DNA from: Mycolicibacterium sp. BiH015 | Lineage (GTDB): Bacteria > Actinomycetota > Actinomycetes > Mycobacteriales > Mycobacteriaceae | Reading direction: 5' to 3' | NCBI RefSeq assembly: GCF_027706845.1 | Contig: NZ_JAQGCZ010000001.1 | Location: 744,001 to 808,000, forward strand | Length of the DNA: 64,000 nucleotides | In this document: positions 25,678 to 34,514 of the stretch, piece by piece | Layout: every line of letters begins with the position of its first letter | How positions within the stretch are numbered: the stretch's first letter is position 1 | Translations under genes and position numbers: made by a program | The notes under the pieces: generated by a model | What the model saw: the letters and a program-made list of their open reading frames with translations, nothing else | Databases searched by the model: none | Told to the model about the DNA's origin: nothing

Positions 25678-26637
25678 GTGACGAATACACCCGTGTGTGT
25701 GGTCGGCCTCGGGTTGATCGGCGGTTCGCTGATGCGGGCGGCCAGAGCCGCGGGCCGAGAGGTGTTCGGCTACAACCGATCGGTCGAAGGCGTGGAGGCG
25801 GCCCGCTTCGACGGTTTCGACGCCACCACCGACCTCCACGAGGCCCTTACGCGGGCCGCGCAATCCGGCGCGTTGATCGTGCTCGCCGTCCCGATGCCGG
25901 CACTTGCGCAGATGTTGCGTCACATCGGCGCCACCGCCCCCGAGTGCCCGCTGACCGACGTGACCAGCGTCAAGGGCGCCGTGCTGACCGAGGTCGACAA
26001 AGCCGGGCTGCTCAGCCGGTTCGTCGGCGGCCACCCGATGACGGGCACGGCCCACTCGGGCTGGACAGCCGGGGATGAGCATCTGTTCCGGAACACACCC
26101 TGGGTGGTCGCTGTCGACGACCACGTCGACCCCGCGGTGTGGGCCATGGTGATGCACCTCGCGCTGGACTGCGGCGCGTTCGTCGTCCCCGCCCGCTCCG
26201 ACGAACACGACGCGGCGGCGGCGACGATCTCACACCTGCCGCACCTGCTCGCCGAGGCGCTCGCCGCGACAGCCGGTGAGGTCCCGTTGGCGTTCGCCCT
26301 GGCCGCGGGGTCCTTCCGCGACGGCTCCCGCGTGGCCGCAACGGCGCCCGACCTGGTCAGGGCGATGTGCGAAGCGAACGCCGCTCAGCTGTTGCCGGTA
26401 CTCGACCAGGCGCTGCGCCGGCTCGTGGACGCACGCAACCAGCTGGCCAAGCACCACCCGGTGGCTGAATTGGTGGAAGCCGGTCACGCCGCGCGGATCC
26501 GCTACGACAGCTTCAGCCGACCACAGATCGTCACCACCGTCCTCGGCGAGGAGGGTTGGCGCGATGAACTGGCCGCCGCCGGGCGTGCGGGCGGCGTGAT
26601 CAGATCCGCGCTGCCAATCCGGGGTAATCGACGATGA
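25678..26637 (+). CDS. tyrA: Prephenate dehydrogenase
   Basis: 319 residues. NAD-binding GLGLIGGSL at the N-terminus, active-site His in [13 protein letters not shown], and [11 protein letters not shown] in the helical dimer domain are all standard. It converts prephenate to 4-hydroxyphenylpyruvate for tyrosine synthesis; the aminotransferase pat at 49.6 kb could complete the route. GTG 25678 is supported by the leaderless-type -10. The 3' end overlaps the convergent DUF1089 gene by 38 bases. Confidence 0.93.
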   Translation: MTNTPVCVVGLGLIGGSLMRAARAAGREVFGYNRSVEGVEAARFDGFDATTDLHEALTRAAQSGALIVLAVPMPALAQMLRHIGATAPECPLTDVTSVKGAVLTEVDKAGLLSRFVGGHPMTGTAHSGWTAGDEHLFRNTPWVVAVDDHVDPAVWAMVMHLALDCGAFVVPARSDEHDAAAATISHLPHLLAEALAATAGEVPLAFALAAGSFRDGSRVAATAPDLVRAMCEANAAQLLPVLDQALRRLVDARNQLAKHHPVAELVEAGHAARIRYDSFSRPQIVTTVLGEEGWRDELAAAGRAGGVIRSALPIRGNRR

Positions 26638-27196
26638 AACCGTCGGCGTCGACGGAGATCGTGGTGTCGGCGACCGGCGAGCTCAGCTTGATGCCGTCCG
26701 CGGTGGCCGCATAACTGATCGTGGCCACGTCCACCGCCAGGTCAGGCACCCGGACGTAGACGACCGGCACGGTCACCGACTCACCGCTACCGGGGAGGAC
26801 GCCGAGGCGGCGGATGGGCAGGGCGTTGAAGAACGGGCTGAACACCATGTCCACGTCGAGTGCGCCGTCGAAGGAGGATCGACGGGTCTGGCCGGAGTGC
26901 TCTTGCACCAGCCACATGTTCTCTTCGTCCCGCGCTATGGACAGTTGACGCTCTCGCTCGGCCAACGTGACCGTGAGCGACAGCCGTTTCGTCGCGCCGT
27001 GTTCGTCGGTGACCAGGTCGTACGACGCACTGAAGGCGGGATGCGCGGGGGTTGCGGCCGCCACCACCCGCCCGTAGGCCTTGATGCGGTTCACCGAGCA
27101 CTGAACGCGAACAGACTCCATCTGAAGTTCGTCGTGCGCTCGCCAGGTCAATACGGCGGGCCAGGTGTTCGTGCCCGAGCGATCGCCTTCACTCAT
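26600..27196 (-). CDS. Putative glycolipid-binding protein (DUF1089, Rv3755c-like)
   Basis: 198 residues. The pattern [18 protein letters not shown] at the N-terminus and [16 protein letters not shown] at the C-terminus is typical of the Pfam family named putative glycolipid-binding. No signal peptide, so presumably cytoplasmic. Its ATG overlaps the proZ stop (ATGA), making it the last gene of the proXVWZ operon. The functional link to osmoprotectant uptake is not known. Confidence 0.8.
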   Translation of the reverse strand: MSEGDRSGTNTWPAVLTWRAHDELQMESVRVQCSVNRIKAYGRVVAAATPAHPAFSASYDLVTDEHGATKRLSLTVTLAERERQLSIARDEENMWLVQEHSGQTRRSSFDGALDVDMVFSPFFNALPIRRLGVLPGSGESVTVPVVYVRVPDLAVDVATISYAATADGIKLSSPVADTTISVDADGFIVDYPGLAARI

Positions 27197-27975
27197 GCCT
27201 CTACCGTAGTCGGCGGGTCACCGCGTTCGTGGCGGGCTTCGGAATCGGGGCGAGAACGAGATTCGAGCGCAACCTCGTCGTCGAGAAACGGCTGCGGCAT
27301 CGAGCCGGGACGACGCAGCCTGCCGGTGCCGGGAACCGACGCCCACACCGCGAACGCCAGGGCGCCGTCCAGGATCAACGCCAGCACCGTGACCATCAGC
27401 GCGCCCACCAGCGCGAGGTAGAACTCGCGCACCTTGATGCCGTCGATGAGATACCGGCCGAGCCCGCCCAGGCTCGCGTAGGCCGCGACCGTCGCCGTGG
27501 CGACGATCTGCAGGGTCGCGGTGCGCAAGCCCCCGAGAATCAGCGGCAGCGCATTGGGTGTCTCCACCCGCAGCAAGATCCGCGTCTCCGTCATGCCCAT
27601 CGACCGGGCGGCATCGACCACCGATCGGTCGACGTTCGCGATGCCCGAGTAGGTGCCCGCCAGCAGCGGCGGAATGCCCAGCAGCATGAGGGCCACCGTC
27701 GGCGGGATCAGGCCCAGCCCCCAGAGGAGCACGCCGAGGAGCAGCACGCCCAGGGTGGGCAGCGCCCGAAGGGCGTTCACGCCGGTGACGACCAGGAAGG
27801 TGCCCCGGCCGGTGTGGCCGATGAGCATGCCGAGCGGCACCGCGATCAACGCCGAGAAGAACACCGCGATCACGGTGTACTGGAGATGCTCGAGAATTCG
27901 TGCCGTCAGACCGGCGGGGCCACCCCAGTTGGCGGCGGTGAAGATGAATGACAGCGCCTCGTTCAGAAAATTCAT
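27193..27975 (-). CDS. proZ: Osmoprotectant ABC transporter permease ProZ
   Basis: 260 residues with about five membrane segments and the BPD permease loop DAARSMGMTETRILLRVETP. It pairs with ProW as the second membrane subunit of a glycine betaine/carnitine/choline importer (OpuC type). The Arg/Glu-rich tail after SMPQPFLDDE is cytoplasmic. The start ATG at 27975 overlaps the proW stop (ATGA). Confidence 0.92.
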   Translation of the reverse strand: MNFLNEALSFIFTAANWGGPAGLTARILEHLQYTVIAVFFSALIAVPLGMLIGHTGRGTFLVVTGVNALRALPTLGVLLLGVLLWGLGLIPPTVALMLLGIPPLLAGTYSGIANVDRSVVDAARSMGMTETRILLRVETPNALPLILGGLRTATLQIVATATVAAYASLGGLGRYLIDGIKVREFYLALVGALMVTVLALILDGALAFAVWASVPGTGRLRRPGSMPQPFLDDEVALESRSRPDSEARHERGDPPTTVEA

Positions 27976-28637
27976 GTCCGCGCCCCGGCTTTCGCGGTCT
28001 TCGTGGACGCTCGAGTCCACGGCGTCAATGCCTTGCCCGCCAGCATGATCAGGGTGTCGATGACGATGGCCAGCACGAAGATCGCGATAATGCCCGCGAT
28101 GATCTGGTCACTCTTGTTCGCCTGGTAACCCTCGGTGAACCAGGTGCCGAGGCCGCCGATGCCGATGACCGAGCCGACGGCGACCATCGAGATATTCGTG
28201 ACCGCGACGACGCGCAGGCTGGCGATCAAGACCGGAAGCGCCAGTGGCAGTTCGACTTTCAGCATCCGCGTCAGCGGCTTGTAACCGACCGCGGTGGCCG
28301 CGTCGAGCACAGCCGGTGACACCGCGTCGAGCGCCTCCGGTACCGCACGCACCAGCAGCGCGACCGTGTACAGGGTGAGCGCCACGATGACGTTGGCCTC
28401 GTCGAGGATGCGGGTCGGGATGATCAGCGGCAGCACCACGAACAAGGCCAGCGACGGGATCGTGAAGATGATGCTCGCCGTCACCGTGGTCAGGCGCCGC
28501 AACACCGTCGTGCGTTGTACGAACGCGCCCAGCGGAACGGCGATCACCAGACCCAGGACGATGGGTACCAGTGACAGCCGCAGGTGGATCAGCGTCAGCG
28601 TCCACAGATCGTCGAGGTGGGTGAACAGATAGCGCAT
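27972..28637 (-). CDS. proW: Osmoprotectant ABC transporter permease ProW
   Basis: 221 residues, five membrane segments and the loop DAATAVGYKPLTRMLKVELPLALP. ATG 28637 is chosen (RYLFTHLDDLWTLTL follows); a much longer frame upstream only shadows proV. It lies five bases after proV. With ProZ it forms the membrane channel. Confidence 0.92.
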   Translation of the reverse strand: MRYLFTHLDDLWTLTLIHLRLSLVPIVLGLVIAVPLGAFVQRTTVLRRLTTVTASIIFTIPSLALFVVLPLIIPTRILDEANVIVALTLYTVALLVRAVPEALDAVSPAVLDAATAVGYKPLTRMLKVELPLALPVLIASLRVVAVTNISMVAVGSVIGIGGLGTWFTEGYQANKSDQIIAGIIAIFVLAIVIDTLIMLAGKALTPWTRASTKTAKAGART

Positions 28638-28642
28638 GCGCT

Positions 28643-29752
28643 CTACCCGAGTTCCGGGATCTGCCGCTGCTTCTGCAGAAGTTCGAGGACATCGGGTGCG
28701 CGCACCCCGCCGATCAGATGCCCGTGCTCGTCGACAGCGACCCCGAGCCCCGTCGGGGACGACAGTGCCGCGTCGAGTGCCTGCCGCAGCGTGCCGTCCG
28801 GGCGGAAGAACGATCCCCCTCCGACGGTGCAGTCGTACAGCGAGTTGCCTTTCCGGTGCAGCGCAACACCTTCGGCGTTCATCCACGCATACGGCGTCTT
28901 GTCGGCCTTGGTGATCAGCACCCAGTCCTCGGGGCCCAGATCAAGGCCGTCGATGTCGGACTCGGGCGCGTTCGGCACGTCGTGCAACGCCAACCCGGTG
29001 GCATGGAAGAACTGAAGCCCGCGGTAGCCGCGGTCGGCACCGACGAAGGACGACACGAGTTCGTTTGCGGGGTTGGACAACACGAACTGCGGGTCGGCGT
29101 ACTGCTGCAGTACTCCGCCCCGGCCGAAGACGGCGACCTTGTCGCCGAGTTTGACGGCCTCGTCGATGTCGTGGGTGACGAACACGATCGTCTTGCGCAA
29201 TTCGCTCTGCAGTCGCAGGATTTCGGTCTGCAGATCCTCGCGGACCACAGGATCGACGGCGCTGAACGGCTCGTCCATCAGCAGGATCGGCGGGTCGGCG
29301 GCCAACGCCCGCGCCACTCCGACGCGCTGCTGTTGGCCTCCCGAGAGCTGGGCCGGATAGCGGTCGGCCAGCTTGGGATCCAGGCCCACCCGCTCGAGCA
29401 CTCCGAGCGCGGATCTGCGTGCGCTGCGCCGTGATTCGCCGCGCAGCACCGGCACGGTGGCGACGTTGTCGATGACCCGAAGGTGCGGCATCAGCCCGGC
29501 ACTCTGGATCACGTAACCGATCCCGAGGCGCAGCTTGACCGCATCGACCTTCGTGACGTCCTTGCCGTCGACGGTCAATGTTCCGGAGGTCGGTTCGATC
29601 ATCCGGTTGATCATCCGCATCGACGTGGTCTTGCCACAGCCCGACGGACCGACGAACACCGTGAGGGTGCCCTCCGGCACCTCCAGGGTGAGGTCGTCGA
29701 CCGCGACGGTGCCGTCGGGATACTTCTTGGTGACGTTCTCGAAGGTGATCAC
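28643..29752 (-). CDS. proV: Osmoprotectant ABC transporter ATPase ProV
   Basis: 369 residues. Walker A VGPSGCGKTT, signature [10 protein letters not shown], Walker B ILLMDEPF and the switch His in FVTHDID; the remaining ~130 residues contain a CBS-type region (LDAALSSPTGLGVAVDEHG) that in relatives senses ionic strength. GTG start at 29752. The ATPase is 13 bases downstream of proX. Confidence 0.93.
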   Translation of the reverse strand: MITFENVTKKYPDGTVAVDDLTLEVPEGTLTVFVGPSGCGKTTSMRMINRMIEPTSGTLTVDGKDVTKVDAVKLRLGIGYVIQSAGLMPHLRVIDNVATVPVLRGESRRSARRSALGVLERVGLDPKLADRYPAQLSGGQQQRVGVARALAADPPILLMDEPFSAVDPVVREDLQTEILRLQSELRKTIVFVTHDIDEAVKLGDKVAVFGRGGVLQQYADPQFVLSNPANELVSSFVGADRGYRGLQFFHATGLALHDVPNAPESDIDGLDLGPEDWVLITKADKTPYAWMNAEGVALHRKGNSLYDCTVGGGSFFRPDGTLRQALDAALSSPTGLGVAVDEHGHLIGGVRAPDVLELLQKQRQIPELG

Positions 29753-29765
29753 GTGCCTGCGTCCC

Positions 29766-30716
29766 CTATTTCCCGATCGGTTCGTTGAAGCCGTTGTCGG
29801 CGATCCACTTCTGCGCGGCTTCGTCGGGATCGATGCCCTGATTTCCCTCCACCGAGGTGTTCAGCGCTATCAGGGCTTCGGTGGTGAGCTTTGCGCTGAC
29901 CGCGTCCAGCACCGTCTTGAGGTCGTTCGACATCTTCTGGGAGGCCACCAGCGGCACCACGTTCGCCGCCAGGAAGACGTTCTCCGGATCGTCGAGCACC
30001 ACCAACTTGCTCTGCTCGATCGCCGGCGAGGTGCTGAAAATGTTGGCAGCGGTCACCGTTCCGTCGGTCAGTGCCTGCACGGTCGCGGGACCGCCACCGT
30101 CGCTGATCGCGATGAAGTTCGCGGGCGCGATGTCGAGGCCGTACTTCTCCTTCAGCCCCACCAGGCCTGTCTGTCTGGTCTGAAACTCCGACGGCCCACC
30201 GACTTTCACCTCCGGGGAACGCGTCGCGAGGTCGGCGATCGACTTCAGGTTCCAACGCTGCGCGGTCTGCTCGGTCACGGCCAGGGTGTCTTTGTCCTCG
30301 GCCGGTGACGGGTAGAGGATCGACAGATCACCGGGCAGCGCCTTGAAGAGTGCCAACAGCACCGTGTCGGGCGTGGTGGCGGTGCTCTCGGCGTCGAAGT
30401 ACTGCAGCAGATTGCCGGTGTACTCGGGGATCAGGTCGATCGAATGATCCTGCACCGCCGGGATGTACGTCTCGCGGCTGCCGATACCGAACTGGCGGGT
30501 GATCGTGAAGCCGTTGGCTTCCAGCGCCTGGGCGTAGATCTCGGCGATGATCTTCGACTCGGTGAAGTCCGCCGATCCCACCTTGATCGTCTTGAGGTCC
30601 CCGGATATCTCACCGCCACCGAGCGGATTGGAACTGCCACACGCTGCCAGAAACAGTGCGACCAGAGCGAACATCGCGGTGAGGGCGAGGCTCTTGGAAT
30701 GTCGGGACCGTTGCAT
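29766..30716 (-). CDS. proX: Osmoprotectant-binding lipoprotein ProX
   Basis: 316 residues. A signal peptide ends in the lipobox LAACGS, so the protein is membrane-anchored outside. The OpuAC-type binding domain starts KTIKVGSADFTESKI and includes IPEYTGNLL and GGPSEFQTR. It captures quaternary ammonium compounds for ProVWZ. ATG 30716 has GAAAGGAC upstream. First gene of the operon; the promoter should lie in the ~80 bases to the LapA-like gene. Confidence 0.92.
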   Translation of the reverse strand: MQRSRHSKSLALTAMFALVALFLAACGSSNPLGGGEISGDLKTIKVGSADFTESKIIAEIYAQALEANGFTITRQFGIGSRETYIPAVQDHSIDLIPEYTGNLLQYFDAESTATTPDTVLLALFKALPGDLSILYPSPAEDKDTLAVTEQTAQRWNLKSIADLATRSPEVKVGGPSEFQTRQTGLVGLKEKYGLDIAPANFIAISDGGGPATVQALTDGTVTAANIFSTSPAIEQSKLVVLDDPENVFLAANVVPLVASQKMSNDLKTVLDAVSAKLTTEALIALNTSVEGNQGIDPDEAAQKWIADNGFNEPIGK

Positions 30717-30798
30717 GCGAACGTCCTTTCGGTTTCGCCGACCATACGTCACGCGCGTTTCGGTTTCATTCAAAGCCGTTAGGGGCAAAGATGGAGCC

Positions 30799-31152
30799 AT
30801 GACCAGCGATCCGTTCGCGTCGCCCGACCAGCCGGCGTTCGACGCCCCCGGCACTGCTCCTTCGGGCAATCCGCCGCCCCCACCGGAATCGGCGGTGAAA
30901 TTCACCAAGGCGGCCGCCATGTGGGGCTCGCTCGCCCTGGGCTTCCTGGTCCTGATCGTTCTCCTGATCTTCATTGCGCAGAACACCGAGTCCACGCCGC
31001 TGCAGTTCCTCGGCTGGGAGTGGTCGCTGCCGTTGGGCGTCAGCATCCTGTTCGCGGCCGTCGCCGGGGGTCTGCTGACGTTCGCGGTCGGCGCGGTCCG
31101 GATCTTCCAGCTGCGGCGCGCCGCGAAGAAGAACCTCAAGGCCGGCCTGTAG
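30799..31152 (+). CDS. LapA-like DUF1049 membrane protein (Rv3760-like)
   Basis: 117 residues: a Pro-rich cytoplasmic head, then two membrane helices (WGSLALGFLVLIVLLIFIAQ and LGVSILFAAVAGGLLTFAVG) separated by NTESTPLQFLGWEWSLP, and a basic tail RRAAKKNLK, the LapA_dom layout. Divergent from proX. Function in mycobacteria unknown. Confidence 0.82.
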   Translation: MTSDPFASPDQPAFDAPGTAPSGNPPPPPESAVKFTKAAAMWGSLALGFLVLIVLLIFIAQNTESTPLQFLGWEWSLPLGVSILFAAVAGGLLTFAVGAVRIFQLRRAAKKNLKAGL

Positions 31153-31156
31153 CGGT

Positions 31157-31969
31157 TCACCGGATCGAGACCAGCTGCTCGATCGAATCCCGCGGCAGTT
31201 CACCGTCGACAGTCGCCGTGACGGACATGTTGTTCACGCTGATCTGACCCTTGTGGTTGTCCAGCCACGCGGTGTCAGCGGCGTCGCGACCTGTCGCGAT
31301 CCGGACCATCGACTGCCGCGGAGCCAGGCACGTCGCATCGACCACGCGCCACTGGCCGTCGACAAAGGCCTCCGCGACAGCGTGGAAATCCATCGGCTGG
31401 CATCCCGGCGCATACACCGACACGAGCCGTGCGGGAACGTTGACGGCACGAAACAGCGCGATGACCAGGTGTGCGTAATCGCGGCACACACCGGATCCGG
31501 CGAGCAACGTGTCGGCGGCGCCGTCGATCGGATCGCTGGAGCCGGGCACGTAGCTCAGCCGCGCACCCACCCAGGCGGGCACCTTCTCCAAGAGCTCGAC
31601 CGAATCGGCGATGTCTCCGAATTCGGTGGCCGCGAAGCCGAAGAACTTGTCGGCCTCGGCGTAACGGCTCGGGCGCAGATACGTGGACAGGTCGAGGTCC
31701 CGCAGCGGCGCCGGGTCGGCACTGCCGATGACGGTCGCCGAATAGCTGACCTTGAGATTGCCGACTGGCGCGTCGAACTTGTGGATACGGTTGCCGTGGT
31801 CACCGCTGATCTCTTGAATCCGGCTGAGCGGAATCTCCTTGCCGTTCAGGGTGAACGACAGCGTCTCCGTCACCTCGGCCCCGGGCTGCGGCGCCACGGC
31901 GATCTGGAATTCCAGCGTCGTCTCGTCGGAGATCTCGATATCCAGTTCCGCGCCGACGTCACGTTTCAT
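31157..31969 (-). CDS. Transglutaminase-like cysteine protease family protein
   Basis: 270 residues from ATG 31969 (KRDVGAELDIEI); a longer GTG start at 32035 would add 22 residues rich in Lys/Arg that look unrelated. The N-terminal beta domain is followed by the core with catalytic Cys in GSGVCRDYAHL, His in MDFHAVAEAF and Asp in VVDATCLAPR. Members cleave or cross-link peptides; physiological substrate unknown. No signal peptide. Confidence 0.82.
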   Translation of the reverse strand: MKRDVGAELDIEISDETTLEFQIAVAPQPGAEVTETLSFTLNGKEIPLSRIQEISGDHGNRIHKFDAPVGNLKVSYSATVIGSADPAPLRDLDLSTYLRPSRYAEADKFFGFAATEFGDIADSVELLEKVPAWVGARLSYVPGSSDPIDGAADTLLAGSGVCRDYAHLVIALFRAVNVPARLVSVYAPGCQPMDFHAVAEAFVDGQWRVVDATCLAPRQSMVRIATGRDAADTAWLDNHKGQISVNNMSVTATVDGELPRDSIEQLVSIR

Positions 31970-32077
31970 GGGTTTCACTGCTGGCCGCTTCTTTCCGGTC
32001 CGGGAGAGGAATTTGTTGGGGCGCGTTAAAGGCACGCGCTTCTCTACCCACCGGTGACCAGCGGCGAAACCTCGAAG

Positions 32078-33100
32078 TCAGGACAGCGCCGACAACCCCG
32101 CTGCGACGAACGGCCGCACGGCTTCGTCGACCTTGTCGGTGCCCTCGGCGACCCCGCCGCCGACCCGCGCCCGGTAGGCGATGCCGGCAGCGATGATGGC
32201 GACCTTAAAGTAACCCAGCGCCATGTAGAAGTCCCAGTGATCGAGGGGTTTTCCGCTGGCCAGCGCATAGCGCTGGGCGAGATCGTCGGTCGGCGGCATC
32301 AGGTCGCACGCCCACGCCGCGTCGTCGTGCACGACGTTGAACGTCGGCAGGCGGTACACACACATCAGCGCGGCGTCGCTGAGCGGGTCCCCGAGCGTCG
32401 ACATCTCCCAGTCCAGGACGGCGGCGACCTTCGTCGGGTCGGTGTCGTCGAGGATCGTGTTGTCGATGCGGTAGTCGCCGTGCACGATAGAACTCCGCGT
32501 CTGCTCCGGCACGGACTCGGCCAGCCGCTCGTGCAGCTTCCTGACGTCGGCATCGGAGGGGTCGTCGTCGCGTTTGACCAGATCCCACTGCGAACCCCAC
32601 CGCCGGACCTGGCGTTCGAGGTATCCGCTGGCCTTACCGAAGTCACCGAGCCCCACCGCGTCGGGATCGACCTCGTGCAGATCGGCGAGCACCTGGATCA
32701 GCGAGTCGACCACGGCGCTGATGACCGATTCGTCGCCGAGGGCGGCCAGCTGCGGTGTGTGCCGGATGACGCGTCCGGGGACCCGCTCGACCATCTGGAA
32801 CGGGGCACCGAGCACAGAGTCGTCGTTGCTCATCGTGATGGCTCGCGCAACGGGAACCGCGGTGCCGGCCAGAGCGGCCACCACCTTGTACTCGCGGGCC
32901 ATGTCGTGCGCCGACGGGGTCAGCCCGTGCAGCGGCGGGCGGCGCAGCACCCACTCCGACGCATCGTCGCCGACCAGGAAGGTCAGGTTCGACCTGCCGC
33001 CGGAAATGAGCTCGGCGCGCAACTCGCCGCTGCGGGCAACACCGACCTCGCGCAGGTGTCGGTCCAGGGCGGCGAGGTCCAGTCCTTCGAGCTCAGTCAC
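32078..33100 (-). CDS. Phosphotransferase-fold protein (FadE36/ACAD10-type kinase domain)
   Basis: 340 residues. The APH/choline kinase fold is shown by SGGRSNLTFLVGD, Brenner motif VHGDYRIDNTI and the metal-binding VLDWEMSTLGDPLSD. The M. tuberculosis ortholog position is Rv3761c, named fadE36, though the sequence is a kinase domain rather than an acyl-CoA dehydrogenase; in ACAD10/11 this domain phosphorylates 4-hydroxyacyl-CoA. GTG 33100 is the natural start (TELEGLDLAALD). Confidence 0.82.
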   Translation of the reverse strand: MTELEGLDLAALDRHLREVGVARSGELRAELISGGRSNLTFLVGDDASEWVLRRPPLHGLTPSAHDMAREYKVVAALAGTAVPVARAITMSNDDSVLGAPFQMVERVPGRVIRHTPQLAALGDESVISAVVDSLIQVLADLHEVDPDAVGLGDFGKASGYLERQVRRWGSQWDLVKRDDDPSDADVRKLHERLAESVPEQTRSSIVHGDYRIDNTILDDTDPTKVAAVLDWEMSTLGDPLSDAALMCVYRLPTFNVVHDDAAWACDLMPPTDDLAQRYALASGKPLDHWDFYMALGYFKVAIIAAGIAYRARVGGGVAEGTDKVDEAVRPFVAAGLSALS

Positions 33101-33110
33101 GCAGAAGTGT

Positions 33111-33722
33111 TTACCACCTGTGGTTCCGCGGCAGCAGGTCCCATACATGTTCGGTGCCGTTGACGCTGGCGACGGCGAGACGCTCGCGGCTGGACGACCA
33201 CAGCAGCCTGGTCACCGATGCATAGTCGACGTGGAACGACAGCAGGCGCTCGGTGCCGAGGATCTTGTGCAGCAACACGTTGATGACGCCGCCGTGGCTG
33301 AACACCGCGACGGTGTCGTCATGATCGGCGCTGGCGACGACGTCGTCGATGCCCGCGGAAATCCGCGCGAGAAAGGCCTTCTCGTCCACGCTGCTCGGCA
33401 AGTGCCCGTCGATGAGCCGCTGCAGTTCTTCGGGATGCTCTCTGGCGATCTGTTCGATCGGGATGTAGTGCGGCAGGTCGCGGTCGTACTCGGCGAGCCG
33501 ATCGTCGATCTCGATGGGCAGGCCGAGTTTGTCGGCGACGGGCCGCCCGGTCTCGACGGCGCGCACCTGCGGGCTGCTCACCAGGCGGGTGATCGGGAAG
33601 CGCGCCAGCGCGTCGGGCAGGCGTTTGGCTTGCTCGATGCCCTCCTCGGACAGGCTCGGATCCGAGCCCTGCCCGGGTTCGCTCCGCAGAGGTAACGCAT
33701 GTCGGACCAGAAGCAATTGCAC
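33111..33722 (-). CDS. Histidine phosphatase (phosphoglycerate mutase family)
   Basis: 203 residues. LLVRHALPLR carries the nucleophile His (RHA instead of RHG), LVSSPQVRAVETGRP the Arg, EYDRDLPHY the acid region and FSHGGVINVLLHK the second catalytic His. Substrate unknown. The GTG at 33722 is preferred; a longer frame crosses the divergent SDR gene. It lies ten bases upstream of the FadE36-type gene on the same strand. Confidence 0.82.
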   Translation of the reverse strand: MQLLLVRHALPLRSEPGQGSDPSLSEEGIEQAKRLPDALARFPITRLVSSPQVRAVETGRPVADKLGLPIEIDDRLAEYDRDLPHYIPIEQIAREHPEELQRLIDGHLPSSVDEKAFLARISAGIDDVVASADHDDTVAVFSHGGVINVLLHKILGTERLLSFHVDYASVTRLLWSSSRERLAVASVNGTEHVWDLLPRNHRW

Positions 33723-33740
33723 CGTGACACCATATGGCCC

Positions 33741-34505
33741 GTGGCTGGATATACGGATCGGCTGTTCGACCTGACCGATCGCGTGGTTCTCGTCACCGGC
33801 GGCAGCCGCGGGCTGGGCCGCGAGATGGCGTTCGCGGCGGCACGCTGCGGCGCCGATGTCGTCATCGCCAGCCGCAAGTACGACTCCTGCGTGGCGACCG
33901 CCGACGAGATCGCCGCCTCGACGGGCCGTGCGGCATTCCCCTATCAGGTGCACGTCGGCCGGTGGGACGAGCTCGACGGGCTGGTCGACGCCGCCTACGA
34001 CCGGTTCGGCCGGGTGGACGTGCTGGTCAACAATGCCGGGATGTCGCCGCTGTACGAGTCGCTGTCGACGGTCACCGAGAAGCTGTTCGACTCCGTGGTG
34101 AACCTCAATCTCAAAGGGCCGTTCCGGTTGTCGGCTCTCGTCGGGGAGCGCATGGTCGGCGACGGCGGCGGTTCGATCATCAACGTCAGCTCCAGCGGTT
34201 CGATCCGGCCCGCCCCCGACATGCTTCCGTACGCGGCCGCCAAGGCCGGGCTGAACGCGCTGACCGAGGGGCTCGCGAAAGCGTTCGGGCCGACGGTGCG
34301 GGTCAACACACTGATGGCCGGGCCTTACCTGACCGACATCAGCAAGGCCTGGAATCTCGGTGAGCAGAACAATCCGTTCCGGCACCTACCGTTGCAGCGC
34401 GCCGGCGATCCCCGCGAAATAGTCGGTGCAGCACTATTTCTGATGTCGGACGCGTCGAGTTTTACGACGGGCTCGATTCTGCGGGCCGACGGAGGGGTGT
34501 CCTAG
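33741..34505 (+). CDS. Short-chain dehydrogenase/reductase
   Basis: 254 residues from GTG 33741 (AGYTDRLFDLTDRVVLVTGG); an in-frame ATG at 33699 would overlap the divergent phosphatase start. Motifs: TGGSRGLG, NNAG, Ser in NVSSSGS, and YAAAKAG where the classical YxxxK is intact. C-terminal FLMSDASSFTTGSILRADGG is typical of FabG-like oxidoreductases. Substrate unknown. Confidence 0.85.
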   Translation: MAGYTDRLFDLTDRVVLVTGGSRGLGREMAFAAARCGADVVIASRKYDSCVATADEIAASTGRAAFPYQVHVGRWDELDGLVDAAYDRFGRVDVLVNNAGMSPLYESLSTVTEKLFDSVVNLNLKGPFRLSALVGERMVGDGGGSIINVSSSGSIRPAPDMLPYAAAKAGLNALTEGLAKAFGPTVRVNTLMAGPYLTDISKAWNLGEQNNPFRHLPLQRAGDPREIVGAALFLMSDASSFTTGSILRADGGVS

Positions 34506-34514
34506 CGCGGACCT

